Positions 44,503 through 56,266 of a stretch of DNA of 64,000 nucleotides are shown here, piece after piece. This DNA comes from Rhizobium terrae (lineage in GTDB: Bacteria; Pseudomonadota; Alphaproteobacteria; Rhizobiales; Rhizobiaceae), in contig NZ_QJKM01000007.1 in NCBI RefSeq assembly GCF_003425685.1, positions 248,001 to 312,000 on the forward strand, in the 5' to 3' direction. The notes beneath the pieces are model-generated. The model was not told the origin of the DNA. It saw only the letters and a program-made list of their open reading frames with translations, and ran no database searches. Position 1 is the stretch's first letter, and each line of letters starts with the position of its first letter. A program made the translations under genes and the position numbers.

Positions 44503-45729
44503 TCATTCGGCGGGAGCCGGTTGCGGCCGTCTCTCCATGAGGAAGTAGAGGAAGGCGATGACCGGCAGCGTCAGCCCGATCGCCGAGGCGAACGGCCAGC
44601 CGCCTTCCGCAAAGGCCCATGCGCCGACGGCCGAACCGACCGCACCGCCGAGGAAGAAGGTCGCCATGAAGAGGCCGTTCAGGCGGGCGCGCAGATCGGC
44701 ACCGAGGCCATAGATCGCCCGCTGGCTGATGACCATGGTCATCGTCACGCCGAAATCGAGCAGGATCGCCGCAAGCGCCAGGAGGGCGAGCGCCAGGGTC
44801 GAGCCCTCCGGCGCGACATGGGTGATGAGATAGGCCGCCGCCACGGCAAGGATGCCGAACATGGTGGCAGGCCTCGATAGGTTGCGGTCGGCGAGCCGGC
44901 CGGCGACCGGCGAGGCGATGGCCCCGGCGACGCCGACCAGCGCGAAAACGGCAATGCCGGCCTGGCTGAGCTGAAAGGCGGGGCCGGCGAGCACCAGCGG
45001 CGTCACCGTCCAGAACACGCTGAAGGCCGCGAACTGGCAGGTCTGGTAGAAGGCGCGGCGGCGCAGCACCGGCTGGCTCATGTAGAGCGTCCCCATCGAC
45101 GCGATGAGAGCGCCATAGGAAAGCCTGGTCTGCGGCATCCGCTTCGGCAGGCGCATCGCCAGCACCAGGCCGAGCAGGACCATGACGGCGGCCGACAGGA
45201 AGAAGACGAGATGCCAGGACGAGAACTCGGCGATGAAGCTCGCTGCGGGGCGCGCCATCATGATGCCGATCATCAGGCCGCTCATGACATTGCCGACCAC
45301 CCGGCCGCGATGCGCATCCGGCGCGAGGCTCGCGGCGAAGGGCACGATCATCTGCACGGCCGTGGAGGCAAGCCCGATCGCCAGCGATGCGGCGAGGAAG
45401 GGCACCGACGAGGTGGAGAGGCCGGCGGCGAGAAGGGCGAGCGTCACCGCACCGATCATGATCAGGATCAGGCGGCGGTTTTCGAGCAGGTCGCCAAGCG
45501 GTACGACCAAAAGCAGGCCGAGGCCGTAGCCGATCTGGGTCAGCGTCACGATGAGGCCGGTCGCATGCGCCGGAAGGCCGATCGAAGCGGCAATCGGGCC
45601 GGCGAGCGGCTGGGCGTAGTAGAGATTGGCGGCCACGAGCCCGCAGGCGAGCGCCATGACGAAGGTCATGCCGGCCGACATGGCGGAAGGAGCCGCAGGC
45701 GCGGCCGTCGTTGCAGTATTGCTGGTCAT
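44503..45729 (-). CDS. MFS transporter
   Basis: The 408-residue protein has 12 hydrophobic helices and the family motifs YGLGLLLVVPLGDLLENRRL (loop A) and GIMMARPAASFIAEFSSWHL (helix 5). It resembles YgaY-type exporters. The substrate is unknown. It lies 52 nt downstream of a TetR gene on the same strand, so it is probably the target and operon partner of that repressor. Confidence 0.88.
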   Translation of the reverse strand: MTSNTATTAAPAAPSAMSAGMTFVMALACGLVAANLYYAQPLAGPIAASIGLPAHATGLIVTLTQIGYGLGLLLVVPLGDLLENRRLILIMIGAVTLALLAAGLSTSSVPFLAASLAIGLASTAVQMIVPFAASLAPDAHRGRVVGNVMSGLMIGIMMARPAASFIAEFSSWHLVFFLSAAVMVLLGLVLAMRLPKRMPQTRLSYGALIASMGTLYMSQPVLRRRAFYQTCQFAAFSVFWTVTPLVLAGPAFQLSQAGIAVFALVGVAGAIASPVAGRLADRNLSRPATMFGILAVAAAYLITHVAPEGSTLALALLALAAILLDFGVTMTMVISQRAIYGLGADLRARLNGLFMATFFLGGAVGSAVGAWAFAEGGWPFASAIGLTLPVIAFLYFLMERRPQPAPAE

Positions 45730-45781
45730 GAAGAAGCTCCTTGGGAGGAAGGTTCCTTAGGGAAAGGATCAGGTCAGAAAA

Positions 45782-46414
45782 TCAGTCGAGAAGTTTCATG
45801 GCGGTCTCCGCCACGAGAAAGGCATGGCCGGTATCGGCGCCGGTCTTGCCCATGACGCGCATGCCCTGCATGATGCAGAGCAGGATTTTTGCCGTTTGCG
45901 GCGGATCGACGCCGGCGGCGATCGTGCCGTCCGCCTGGCCCTCGCGCAGCAGGCTTTCGATCAAAGCCTCGCTGCGGGCATGGGAGAGCCTCACCCGTTC
46001 GGCAGCATCGGCGTCGGCGATGGCGAGTTCCGTGGCGGTGCCGACGACGAGACAACCCCGCCGCCCCGTTTCGCCCTCAGACGCCTCGGCGTAAAAGCGC
46101 AGCATGCGGAAAATCTTGTCGCGGCCGTTCTCGCCCTTCGCGATCTCGGATTCCAGCAGGGCGTTGCGCACCTGCTTGTAGCGGTCGAAGGAGGCCAGAA
46201 AGATCGCCTTCTTGTCCTTGAAGGCCTTGTAGAGACTGCCGGCGGCAAGGCCCATCGCTTCTTTCAGCTCCGAAATCGAGGCGGCATGATATCCGCGCTC
46301 GGAAAAGACGACGATCGCCTTGTCGAGCGCTTCTTCGATCTCGAATTCGCGCGGGCGTCCGATGGGACGGCCGGGCGGACGCAGGGCGGGGGTGGATGGG
46401 GAATTGGTGTCCAT
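45782..46414 (-). CDS. TetR family transcriptional regulator
   Basis: The 210-residue protein starts at ATG 46414; a 40-residue extension would run through the operator and is rejected. The TetR helix-turn-helix is at about 20-65 (EEALDKAIVVFSERGYHAAS, ISELKEAMGLAAGSLYKAFK), followed by a helical ligand domain with one Cys (GRRGCLVVGTATELA). It is likely to repress itself and the MFS gene downstream through the palindrome at 46427-46450. Confidence 0.93.
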   Translation of the reverse strand: MDTNSPSTPALRPPGRPIGRPREFEIEEALDKAIVVFSERGYHAASISELKEAMGLAAGSLYKAFKDKKAIFLASFDRYKQVRNALLESEIAKGENGRDKIFRMLRFYAEASEGETGRRGCLVVGTATELAIADADAAERVRLSHARSEALIESLLREGQADGTIAAGVDPPQTAKILLCIMQGMRVMGKTGADTGHAFLVAETAMKLLD

Positions 46415-46426
46415 GGCTGCGGCATA

Positions 46427-46450
46427 ATTTGGAAATGATCGTTCCCAAAT
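46427..46450. promoter_or_regulatory. 24-bp TetR operator candidate
   Basis: ATTTGGAAATGA and TCGTTCCCAAAT form an inverted repeat with 10 of 12 matching pairs, ending 13 nt upstream of the tetR start. The position fits autorepression. Confidence 0.65.
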
Positions 46451-46589
46451 AGGTGGGTGCAGTCGCTGCGTCAAGTGCTTTTCGCACCTGCACATAAATT
46501 GGATGATCTGAGACAGGTCTCTTTTGGGGAACAACTTCGGGGAAGGGCGGTTACGCCTCTGTCACCAACCCCGAAAGCTGGAGGCACAC

Positions 46590-46763
46590 ATGAGCAAAAG
46601 CAACGTCGAACAGGCCGTCAAACGTGCCGAACGACAGGTAGAGAACACCAGTTCCGGCGGCCATCTGGGCGGCACCTATTATGGCCAGGGCCCGGACGGC
46701 AAGACGGCATCTACGAATACGAATGTCGGCAAGAACCGCCCCAACACCGGCAGTGACGGATAG
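46590..46763 (+). CDS. Hypothetical small hydrophilic protein
   Basis: The 57-residue gene has GGAGG 6-7 nt before ATG 46590 and a strong terminator 36 nt after its stop, which together support it. The protein is very hydrophilic: a charged helix (KSNVEQAVKRAERQVEN) is followed by a Gly/Thr/Asn-rich, probably disordered tail (SSGGHLGGTYYGQGPDGK). It has no cysteine and no signal peptide. The function is unknown. The composition resembles small stress-induced disordered proteins. Confidence 0.72.
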   Translation: MSKSNVEQAVKRAERQVENTSSGGHLGGTYYGQGPDGKTASTNTNVGKNRPNTGSDG

Positions 46764-46798
46764 TCCCCCGCCGGCATCGTGACGAGAAGAGTTTTGAG

Positions 46799-46821
46799 AG
46801 CCCCGCCATGCGGGGCTTTTT
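46799..46821 (+). terminator. Rho-independent terminator after the 57-residue gene
   Basis: A perfect 8-bp stem AGCCCCGC/GCGGGGCT with loop CAT is followed by TTTTT. Confidence 0.9.
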
Positions 46822-46960
46822 GCTGTATGATACGAAAATCCGGTTGCGGAAAAAAATCGGTCGGGTGTGTCGGCGGGGAGGGAGCCCGGCCGTCCTTGGG
46901 TCGTGGAGGATGCGTGTGCGGTGCCTCCGGAACTCGAACCCGATAAAGGGGGGAGTAAAC

Positions 46961-48178
46961 ATGACTGGCAATTATCGTTGGGTGATCGTTGCTGCAGGCG
47001 CCCTGATGGGCTGCGTCGCCGTCGGCACGATGTTTTCGCTCGCCATCTTTCTGGAGCCGATCGCGAAGAATACCGGATGGTCGCATGCCGGCATTTCGAG
47101 CGCGATGACGCTCAATTTCATCGTCATGGGGCTTGGCGGTTTCATGTGGGGCACGGCGAGCGACCGGTTCGGCGCCCGCGTCGTCGTGCTCATCGGCGCG
47201 GTGCTGCTGGGCCTTGCGCTGGTTCTGGCAAGCCATGTGCAGAGCCTGCTGGCCTTCCAGCTGGTCTATGGCTGCCTCGTCGGCATCGCGGCGAGCGCAT
47301 TCTTCGCGCCGATGATCGCCACGACCATGGCGTGGTTCGACGAGCATCGCAGCCTTGCCGTCTCGCTGGTCTCGGCCGGCATGGGCATGGCGCCGATGAC
47401 CGTCTCGCCCTTCGCCCGCTGGCTGATCACCGCCTATGACGATTGGCGCATGGCGATGTTTCTGATCGGCGTCGGCGCCTGGATCCTGCTCTTGCCGGCC
47501 GCCTTCCTGGTGCGCAATCCGCCGGCTGCGGCCCTCGCTGCGGACGCCGCGAACGAACCGCAGGCGGAAGGGGCGGGCATGCCGCTTGGCAAGGTATTCC
47601 GCTCGCCGCAATTCCTCGTCTTGGCTTTCACGTTCTTCGCCTGCTGCGCCGCCCATTCCGGGCCGATCTTTCACATGGTGAGCTATGCCATGTTCTGCGG
47701 CATCGCACCGATGTCGGCGGTGACGATCTATAGCGTCGAGGGGGCGGCCGGTCTCGGCGGCCGTGTCCTGTTCGGGCTGCTGGCCGACAGGCTCGGCGTC
47801 AAGCCGGTGCTGATCGCCGGCCTGTTGATCCAGGCCGCCGTCATCTCCGCCTATACGCTGGCGAGCGACCTGAGCCAGTTCTATACGCTCGCGGTCATCT
47901 TCGGCGGCACCTATGGCGGCGTCATGCCGCTTTATGCGGTGCTGGCCCGCGACTATTTCGGACCGAAAATCATGGGCACGGTGTTCGGCGCGGCGACCAT
48001 GCTGTCGAGCATCGGCATGGCCTTCGGACCCCTGGCCGGCGGCTGGGCTTTCGACGCGTTCAACAACTACACCTGGCTGTTCATCGGCTCCGCGCTGGTC
48101 GGTCTTGCGGCGGTGGCAATCGCGCTTGCCTTTCCCCCGTTGCCGCGCTCGGACGCCGAAAGGCTGCAGCCGGCGTGA
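46961..48178 (+). CDS. MFS transporter (monocarboxylate/oxalate-formate antiporter-like)
   Basis: The 405-residue protein starts at ATG 46961 behind GGGGGGAG. It has 12 helices and an N-terminal half of the OFA/MCT-like type (YRWVIVAAGALMGCVAVGTM, FSLAIFLEPIAKNTGWSHAG). The central cytoplasmic loop is Ala/Glu-rich (NPPAAALAADAANEPQAEGA). It probably carries a small organic acid; this is a family-level inference. It has its own terminator. Confidence 0.87.
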   Translation: MTGNYRWVIVAAGALMGCVAVGTMFSLAIFLEPIAKNTGWSHAGISSAMTLNFIVMGLGGFMWGTASDRFGARVVVLIGAVLLGLALVLASHVQSLLAFQLVYGCLVGIAASAFFAPMIATTMAWFDEHRSLAVSLVSAGMGMAPMTVSPFARWLITAYDDWRMAMFLIGVGAWILLLPAAFLVRNPPAAALAADAANEPQAEGAGMPLGKVFRSPQFLVLAFTFFACCAAHSGPIFHMVSYAMFCGIAPMSAVTIYSVEGAAGLGGRVLFGLLADRLGVKPVLIAGLLIQAAVISAYTLASDLSQFYTLAVIFGGTYGGVMPLYAVLARDYFGPKIMGTVFGAATMLSSIGMAFGPLAGGWAFDAFNNYTWLFIGSALVGLAAVAIALAFPPLPRSDAERLQPA

Positions 48179-48259
48179 CGAGGCGAAGATCAGCCGGCGA
48201 TGGAGTTCAAGGCCGAAGTTGATTTTCGGCCGCTGCCGGCCCTGGGGAAGGGTATGATA

Positions 48260-48283
48260 AAGCCCGGAAACTCCGGGCTTTTG
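48260..48283 (+). terminator. Rho-independent terminator after MFS gene
   Basis: A perfect 9-bp stem AAGCCCGGA/TCCGGGCTT with loop AAC is followed by TT, 82 nt after the stop. Confidence 0.8.
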
Positions 48284-48403
48284 AAATTCAGCGACTGGTC
48301 TGAAGCGTGTTGCGATCTTTCAGGTTCGCTTGCCGCGCTTGAGGTTCTTGCTTTTACGCATCCCGCTGCCGCAAAACCGCGGTGAACTTTTGCGCGACAT
48401 GCC

Positions 48404-48607
48404 TTAGGCTTTGCGGCCCTTGGCTCGAGCCGGAGCGGGCTCCGTCGCTTCCCGTTCGAGGCGAAGCAGCCTCAGTTTCTCGGTTTTCTTTTCCCGCGCA
48501 GATGCCTCCGCAGCAATGATGGAGCGTGCGGTGTGATCTGTCGCGGCAGCCTTGTCACGCGCGGAAAGCTTGGCGGGATTGAAGAATTCGTCCTTGGTAG
48601 CGGTCAT
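48404..48607 (-). CDS. Hypothetical small protein downstream of rpsU
   Basis: The 67-residue gene has a near-perfect ribosome binding site (GGAAGGAGG) before ATG 48607. The protein is charged and helical (DKAAATDHTARSIIAAEASA, EKKTEKLRLLRLEREATEP) with a basic tail (RAKGRKA), and has no signal peptide or Cys. It lies 42 nt after rpsU on the same strand, probably in one operon. The function is unknown. Confidence 0.8.
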   Translation of the reverse strand: MTATKDEFFNPAKLSARDKAAATDHTARSIIAAEASAREKKTEKLRLLRLEREATEPAPARAKGRKA

Positions 48608-48649
48608 GATATCCTCCTTCCTGATCGGATGTCCGGGCGGTCGACAGGG

Positions 48650-48889
48650 TCAGCGTGCCGGGCGGGCGACTTTCTTCGGCGCCGGCAACAGGCCTTCGCG
48701 CTGCATCTTCTTGCGCGCCAGCTTGCGGTAACGCCGCACGGCCTCGGCCTTTTCGCGCACGCGCTTTTCGGAGGGCTTTTCGTAGGCGCTGCGCGCCTTC
48801 ATTTCGCGGAATACGCCTTCACGCTGCATCTTCTTCTTGAGCACGCGCAGTGCCTGCTCGACATTGTTGTCTCGGACTAGAACCTGCAA
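48650..48889 (-). CDS. rpsU: Small ribosomal subunit protein bS21
   Basis: The 79-residue protein follows the alphaproteobacterial S21 pattern [20 protein letters not shown], with [20 protein letters not shown] and a basic tail. No ATG or GTG fits: the reading frame must begin at TTG 48889, which has AAAGGA 6 nt upstream. An ATG at about 48906 is out of frame and hits a stop at once. It is followed by the 67-residue gene and preceded by a cold-shock cluster. Confidence 0.93.
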   Translation of the reverse strand: MQVLVRDNNVEQALRVLKKKMQREGVFREMKARSAYEKPSEKRVREKAEAVRRYRKLARKKMQREGLLPAPKKVARPAR

Positions 48890-48940
48890 ACTATATCCTT
48901 TCCATGGCGGGAAGCTCCCGCGTTTGATCAAAGGGTTGAA

Positions 48941-49228
48941 TCACTTGCCGATGCGGATGTTCGACATCTTCAGCCAGGACCCTCCCGCAGTCGGGGAAGC
49001 GGTCTCGCCCTTTCGGACGGAGGCTGCCGTCTCGGCCGTATCGATATCGCTCTCGACGATCCGGCGTTCGAAATTCTCGTCGCCGAAGCGCACCCGGTAT
49101 TGGTTTTCCCCGCGGTCGGCCGCCGGCAACAGGCCGACGATCCGGCATGCGCGGTCACCAGCGACGGTTCGGGTCAGGCTCGCCTTGAGCACGACGGTAT
49201 CGCCGATGGCATAGACATTCGCGTTCAT
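48941..49228 (-). CDS. Hypothetical protein between cspA and rpsU
   Basis: The 95-residue protein starts at ATG 49228 behind AGGGAG. The N-terminal 60 residues have a beta-rich, SH3/KOW-like look (YAIGDTVVLKASLTRTVAGD, NQYRVRFGDENFERRIVESD). The C-terminal part is polar. It has no signal peptide. Position between cspA and rpsU suggests a link to translation or RNA handling under stress; this is inference only. Confidence 0.75.
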   Translation of the reverse strand: MNANVYAIGDTVVLKASLTRTVAGDRACRIVGLLPAADRGENQYRVRFGDENFERRIVESDIDTAETAASVRKGETASPTAGGSWLKMSNIRIGK

Positions 49229-49266
49229 CGTGTTCTCCCTGGATCGGTCGGAAGCCGAGCAAAAAC

Positions 49267-49291
49267 AAAAAGGCCGGGCGTTACCCCGACC
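49267..49291 (-). terminator. Terminator after cspA
   Basis: On the minus strand GGTCGGG pairs with CCCGGCC (one G-T pair, 6-nt loop), followed by TTTTTG. It lies 63 nt after the cspA stop and isolates cspA from the 95-residue gene. Confidence 0.8.
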
Positions 49292-49354
49292 TCTTCCCGC
49301 CATTCAAGCACTCGCTGCCGGTACATCCGCGGTCAGCCGAGGCGAATGACATTT

Positions 49355-49564
49355 TCAAGCAGCCCGAAGATTATCAGCCGAGCTCTTGCCGGACTTGCGG
49401 TCGCGGACGATCTCGTAAGAGATCTTCTGGCCTTCCGTCAAAGACGGCATGCCGGCGCGTTCGACGGCGGAAACATGGACGAAAACGTCCGTTGCGCCAT
49501 CATCAGGCTGAATGAAGCCGAAACCCTTGGTGCTGTTGAACCACTTTACAGTGCCAGTATTCAT
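49355..49564 (-). CDS. cspA: Cold-shock domain protein
   Basis: This 69-residue single cold-shock domain protein binds single-stranded RNA and DNA. The RNP1 motif KGFGFIQP and RNP2 motif VFVHVSAV are present, along with the starting [20 protein letters not shown] lies 8 nt before ATG 49564. The AT-rich region upstream may be a long, structured 5' leader as in other cold-shock genes. Confidence 0.96.
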   Translation of the reverse strand: MNTGTVKWFNSTKGFGFIQPDDGATDVFVHVSAVERAGMPSLTEGQKISYEIVRDRKSGKSSADNLRAA

Positions 49565-49926
49565 AACGATTTCCTTTCAATCGCTAGTGTTGTCGGACAG
49601 TATCTCGTCCGTTTAATCGATATTTGAGAGGAAATCTGACGGAGCGCCGAGCGCGTGGACAAAGGTCGCAAGCAATTTTCGATAGCTGCAATATAAGCTT
49701 CATCCGAGAATAATCAATGCTTTCTTTCCAACTTAATTTTCCGCGAGCCCTGCCGAGCCTCGAAATTCTCTGGCAAGTGGCTGTTTTTAAAAGGCAATAT
49801 TATGAAGTTTCGAATTGGTTCGGAGCGGACGCGATCGACCTCGTCGAGGTGATCGTCCGGTCGCGTCCGTCAAAGGGGAAACCCGGAGGCGTGCCGGGCT
49901 TCCCGCAGATGGCCGGTGGATGAATG
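49565..49926. other. Gap between cspA and the first TakP-like gene
   Basis: About 360 nt. The part near cspA (to about 49820) is AT-rich and must contain the cspA promoter and leader. The rest is GC-rich 3' sequence of the TakP-like gene. A 68-codon plus-strand frame from 49717 has no ribosome binding site and is not believed. Confidence 0.45.
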
Positions 49927-51114
<1,188 letters not shown>

Positions 51115-51134
51115 GAAATTCCGAAAATTCGCAC

Positions 51135-51172
51135 TGGCCATCCGGCCGGCGCGGAGGCCGGCCGGATGGCCA
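51135..51172. repeat. 16-bp perfect GC-rich inverted repeat
   Basis: TGGCCATCCGGCCGGC (51135-51150) is the exact reverse complement of 51157-51172, with loop GCGGAG. It lies between the two TakP-like genes, upstream of the copy 1 promoter. Confidence 0.75.
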
Positions 51173-51205
51173 CGATGCCGGACCGATCGAAGGCTGGGGA
51201 GAAGG

Positions 51206-51233
51206 AAAAGCCCGGAGGGGTCGCTCCGGGCTT
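51206..51233 (-). terminator. Terminator after TakP-like copy 2
   Basis: On the minus strand AAGCCCGGAG pairs with CTCCGGGCTT (6-nt loop), followed by TTCC. It lies 25 nt after the stop, so the two copies are separate transcripts. Confidence 0.8.
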
Positions 51234-51257
51234 GCGGCCGTTCGGGAGGTGCCGTGA

Positions 51258-53602
<2,345 letters not shown>

Positions 53603-53801
53603 CCCGTGGTCGGGCGGAGCCCGAGCAATCGATCCGGTGAATCGATTGCAGCGGCGAACGCCCCGAGCCAAAGCGAGGGGCCGGGAGGCGGTGCGGCTCC
53701 GCAAGGCCTCCCACCGGCACCGGCACATCACCCGGATGCAGCGCTCTGAGCTATGAACGCCCCAAGCCCAAGCGAGGGCCGGATACCGCAACTCCCGCAA
53801 C
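53603..53801. other. Gap with short repeats between mbfA and the histidine kinase gene
   Basis: It contains an inverted repeat AATCGAT/ATCGATT (about 53632-53650) and two similar direct segments, GAACGCCCCGAGCCAAAGCG at about 53657 and GAACGCCCCAAGCCCAAGCG at about 53756. No gene or clear terminator is seen. Confidence 0.5.
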
Positions 53802-55379
53802 TCAAGCCGCTTCCGGCGTTTCCTGTTTCAGCGGCGCGGTCATGGAAAACACGGCGCCGCCATCGTTGCTGGTGGTGAACTGCCCGCCGAGCTGCCGGAC
53901 GAAATTGGCGATGAGGCGGCTGCCCATGCCGCCGGCACGGTTGAAGACTTCGATGCCTGGACCGTCGTCGCGGATAAGGAGACTGAAATTTTCGCCCTGC
54001 TTTCGAAGCTCGACGGTGAGCCTGCCCTCATCGCGGCCGGCAAAGGCATATTTGAACGAGTTGGAAACCACCTCGTTGATGATCATGCCGATCGGCAGCG
54101 CCTGTTCCCGATCGACGGTCAGCGGCTGGAGATCGAGGCTCAGATTGACGGGGATATCGTAGCCCGAGGCTATGTCGGTTATGAGCTTGGTGGCATAGGG
54201 CGCTACCTCGACCTGTTCGAACTGGTCGTTCTGGTAGATCTGCTCATGCACGGCGATCATCGCGGCGATGCGCCTCGTCATGTCGTCGCGAGCATCGGCC
54301 GGCAACGCCTGCAGCCGCACGAGCGCCAGCACCGCCTGGAGATTGTTCTTCACCCGGTGATGGATTTCCCGCAGCAGGAAGCGGTTGCGCTCCACCGCTT
54401 GCTCCAGTTCTTCGTTGCGGGCTGCGGTGCGATAGAGAAGGCGGTTGATCCAGAAGGCGCCGAGGACCAGCAGCGCCATCAGCGGCAGCATGATCAGCGC
54501 GTCCGACGAGAGATTCCGCCAGAATTGGTCGAGAACTTCCTGCCGCGCGACGGCCGCAAGGGCGATAAGCGGCCAGCCGGAGACCTTCCAGAAGGCGACG
54601 ATGCGGGCATGGCCATCGATCGGGGAGGCCGGACTGTGGTAGAAGCCGGAGGACCTTTGACGGGTCATCGGGTACCAAGCCGTCGTGCTGAGATCGATCG
54701 GGCGTGTTGTCGCCGGGCGTCGGGCGATCAGCCAGCCGTCATCCCTGATGATCAGAATCGTGGAGTTCGGCCCGACCCTCAATGAGGCCCAGAAACCATC
54801 CAGGCTCTCGTTCGGGATGGTAATGCTGGCGACCCCGCGGAAAATCCCGCCTCGGTCGATCCGCCGTGCTATGGTGAAGGAGGGTTTGCCGACACGTTCG
54901 TTATCCAGTAGCCGGCTGAAAGTCAGTTCCTGACCGTCTCTCACCCTCTGGAAATAGGCACGTTCGCCGTGATTGTCGGATACATTTCCAGCGGCACTCT
55001 CGCCGGCACTGGAAAAGCGGACGATGCCGGCGTCATCCAGAAGCGAGTACTGAAAACCGGCCGGCAGTTGGCCGACCGCCCGCGACAGGTCGGCGGCAAG
55101 ACCGGGCGAGCCGTCGATCGGCCTGTTGTCCACCTCGGTTTCGATGCGCCGCAGAGCCTGGTCGCTTGCCTCGATCATCCACTCCAGGTGGGCCGCGACC
55201 ACATGGGCGGACGAGAGCGCGCGCGCTTCGCCTTCCTTCAGGGCATTCCGATAGTTTTCAAGGACAATGAGACCGGCGACTGCCAGCAGGACAACGAGGA
55301 ATCCACCGGTCAGCAGGATCGGGAGGGTAGGCCTAGCGGCATGCGCGCGCGGCAAACCTGTCTTCACGTCGTCACTCAC
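53802..55379 (-). CDS. Membrane sensor histidine kinase (dCache, HisKA_2 type)
   Basis: The 525-residue protein is taken from GTG 55379, which has GGAG 7 nt upstream; TTG 55385 is too close to that site. It has an N-terminal helix (about 20-42), a large extracytoplasmic Cache-like sensor (about 45-290), a second helix (about 295-315), and a kinase module. The H-box is LLREIHHRVKNNLQAVLALV, with the His near residue 340; the ATPase domain has NEVVSNSFKYAF and RDDGPGI. HisKA_2 kinases in rhizobia often feed the general stress or other responses. No response regulator lies beside it. Confidence 0.92.
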   Translation of the reverse strand: MSDDVKTGLPRAHAARPTLPILLTGGFLVVLLAVAGLIVLENYRNALKEGEARALSSAHVVAAHLEWMIEASDQALRRIETEVDNRPIDGSPGLAADLSRAVGQLPAGFQYSLLDDAGIVRFSSAGESAAGNVSDNHGERAYFQRVRDGQELTFSRLLDNERVGKPSFTIARRIDRGGIFRGVASITIPNESLDGFWASLRVGPNSTILIIRDDGWLIARRPATTRPIDLSTTAWYPMTRQRSSGFYHSPASPIDGHARIVAFWKVSGWPLIALAAVARQEVLDQFWRNLSSDALIMLPLMALLVLGAFWINRLLYRTAARNEELEQAVERNRFLLREIHHRVKNNLQAVLALVRLQALPADARDDMTRRIAAMIAVHEQIYQNDQFEQVEVAPYATKLITDIASGYDIPVNLSLDLQPLTVDREQALPIGMIINEVVSNSFKYAFAGRDEGRLTVELRKQGENFSLLIRDDGPGIEVFNRAGGMGSRLIANFVRQLGGQFTTSNDGGAVFSMTAPLKQETPEAA

Positions 55380-55454
55380 GCCCAAGCTCCGGTTTCCTCA
55401 ACCATCTCGTAGCAGGCTGCAACCACCGAGGAAATAAACTAAGATCTCGCGAGT

Positions 55455-55490
55455 AAAAAAATCCACCCGCAATCGCATTGATTGCGGGTG
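55455..55490 (-). terminator. Terminator after the BTLCP gene
   Basis: A perfect 11-bp stem CACCCGCAATC/GATTGCGGGTG (5-nt loop) is followed on the minus strand by ATTTTTTT. It lies 30 nt after the proteinase stop. Confidence 0.9.
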
Positions 55491-55520
55491 AAGGAATGAA
55501 ATGGCTTGCCGAAACGTCGG

Positions 55521-56135
55521 CTATTTCAAAGCGCCGACCAGAAGGTCGCGGCCGTTCTCGATCGTCACCCAGCGGCCCGTGTTGAAGGACGCCTGACGCT
55601 TCAGGAACGTGTAGGGCGTCGCATACCACGGCTTCACCTCGCCATCGAGGTTGTCCAGGACGAAATCGCCGTCTGCGGTGCGAAGGGTCAGGACCGCATG
55701 GCCTTCGCCGTCCGGTTTGCGCACGACAGTCATCAGCAGGTCCGAAAGCGCGAAACCCTGTTCTGCGAGTTCCTTGCGCTTTTCGAGTGCGAAATCCTCG
55801 CAGTCGGCGAAGCTGGTGGGATAGCTCCACACTTCCTCGCGGCCGTAGACGTCCTTGTCGGTCTTGGCGATGTAGCGGGCATTGACCGTGCGGTTGATCT
55901 GACGGACGGCGGCCCAGCCCTTGGCGCTGACCTTGGGCGCAGGGGCCGAACGGCTTTTGATCGAACACTCCGCCTGATACTTCTGGCAGAATTCGTAATG
56001 GCCGATCGGCTGGGAAGTCACTGCTCCGGTGACCATGGAAGCCATGGGTCTCGGTGCCGGCACTGCTGTACTCACTGGTACAAGTACGCTGACAAGGATC
56101 ACGGCAAGCCGCCGCGCCTGCAAGGCTATCATCAT
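55521..56135 (-). CDS. Bacterial transglutaminase-like cysteine proteinase (BTLCP, DUF920)
   Basis: The 204-residue periplasmic protein has a signal peptide (to about residue 27). The BTLCP domain shows a Cys in TSFADCEDFALEKRKELAEQ, a His in GEGHAVLTLRT and an Asp in DFVLDNLDGEVKPW, the expected catalytic triad. Two further Cys (FCQKYQAECS) may form a disulfide. Family members in rhizobia are of unknown physiological role; LapG-like relatives cleave adhesins. It is monocistronic, with a clear terminator. Confidence 0.92.
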   Translation of the reverse strand: MMIALQARRLAVILVSVLVPVSTAVPAPRPMASMVTGAVTSQPIGHYEFCQKYQAECSIKSRSAPAPKVSAKGWAAVRQINRTVNARYIAKTDKDVYGREEVWSYPTSFADCEDFALEKRKELAEQGFALSDLLMTVVRKPDGEGHAVLTLRTADGDFVLDNLDGEVKPWYATPYTFLKRQASFNTGRWVTIENGRDLLVGALK

Positions 56136-56266
56136 GGACCCGTCCCTTTAAATCCTAATGAAACGTTAAGATCGGAAGGGCAAGAGAGTCAATCTGTGGA
56201 AATTCCTTAACGAATGTTCACATGGATTATGGTTAAGGCTGCTGCTTTTTTGTCTCAGGCCAAAAT

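Noticed and set aside
46415..46534. 40-residue N-terminal extension of the TetR protein
   Set aside because: It would start at a TTG without a ribosome binding site and run through the palindrome that looks like its own operator.
49717..49923. 68-codon plus-strand frame between cspA and the TakP-like gene
   Set aside because: No ribosome binding site, low-complexity AT-rich start, and it covers the expected cspA promoter region.
53632..53790. Short direct and inverted repeats after mbfA as a mobile element end
   Set aside because: No transposase, target-site duplication or matching element was seen elsewhere in the window.
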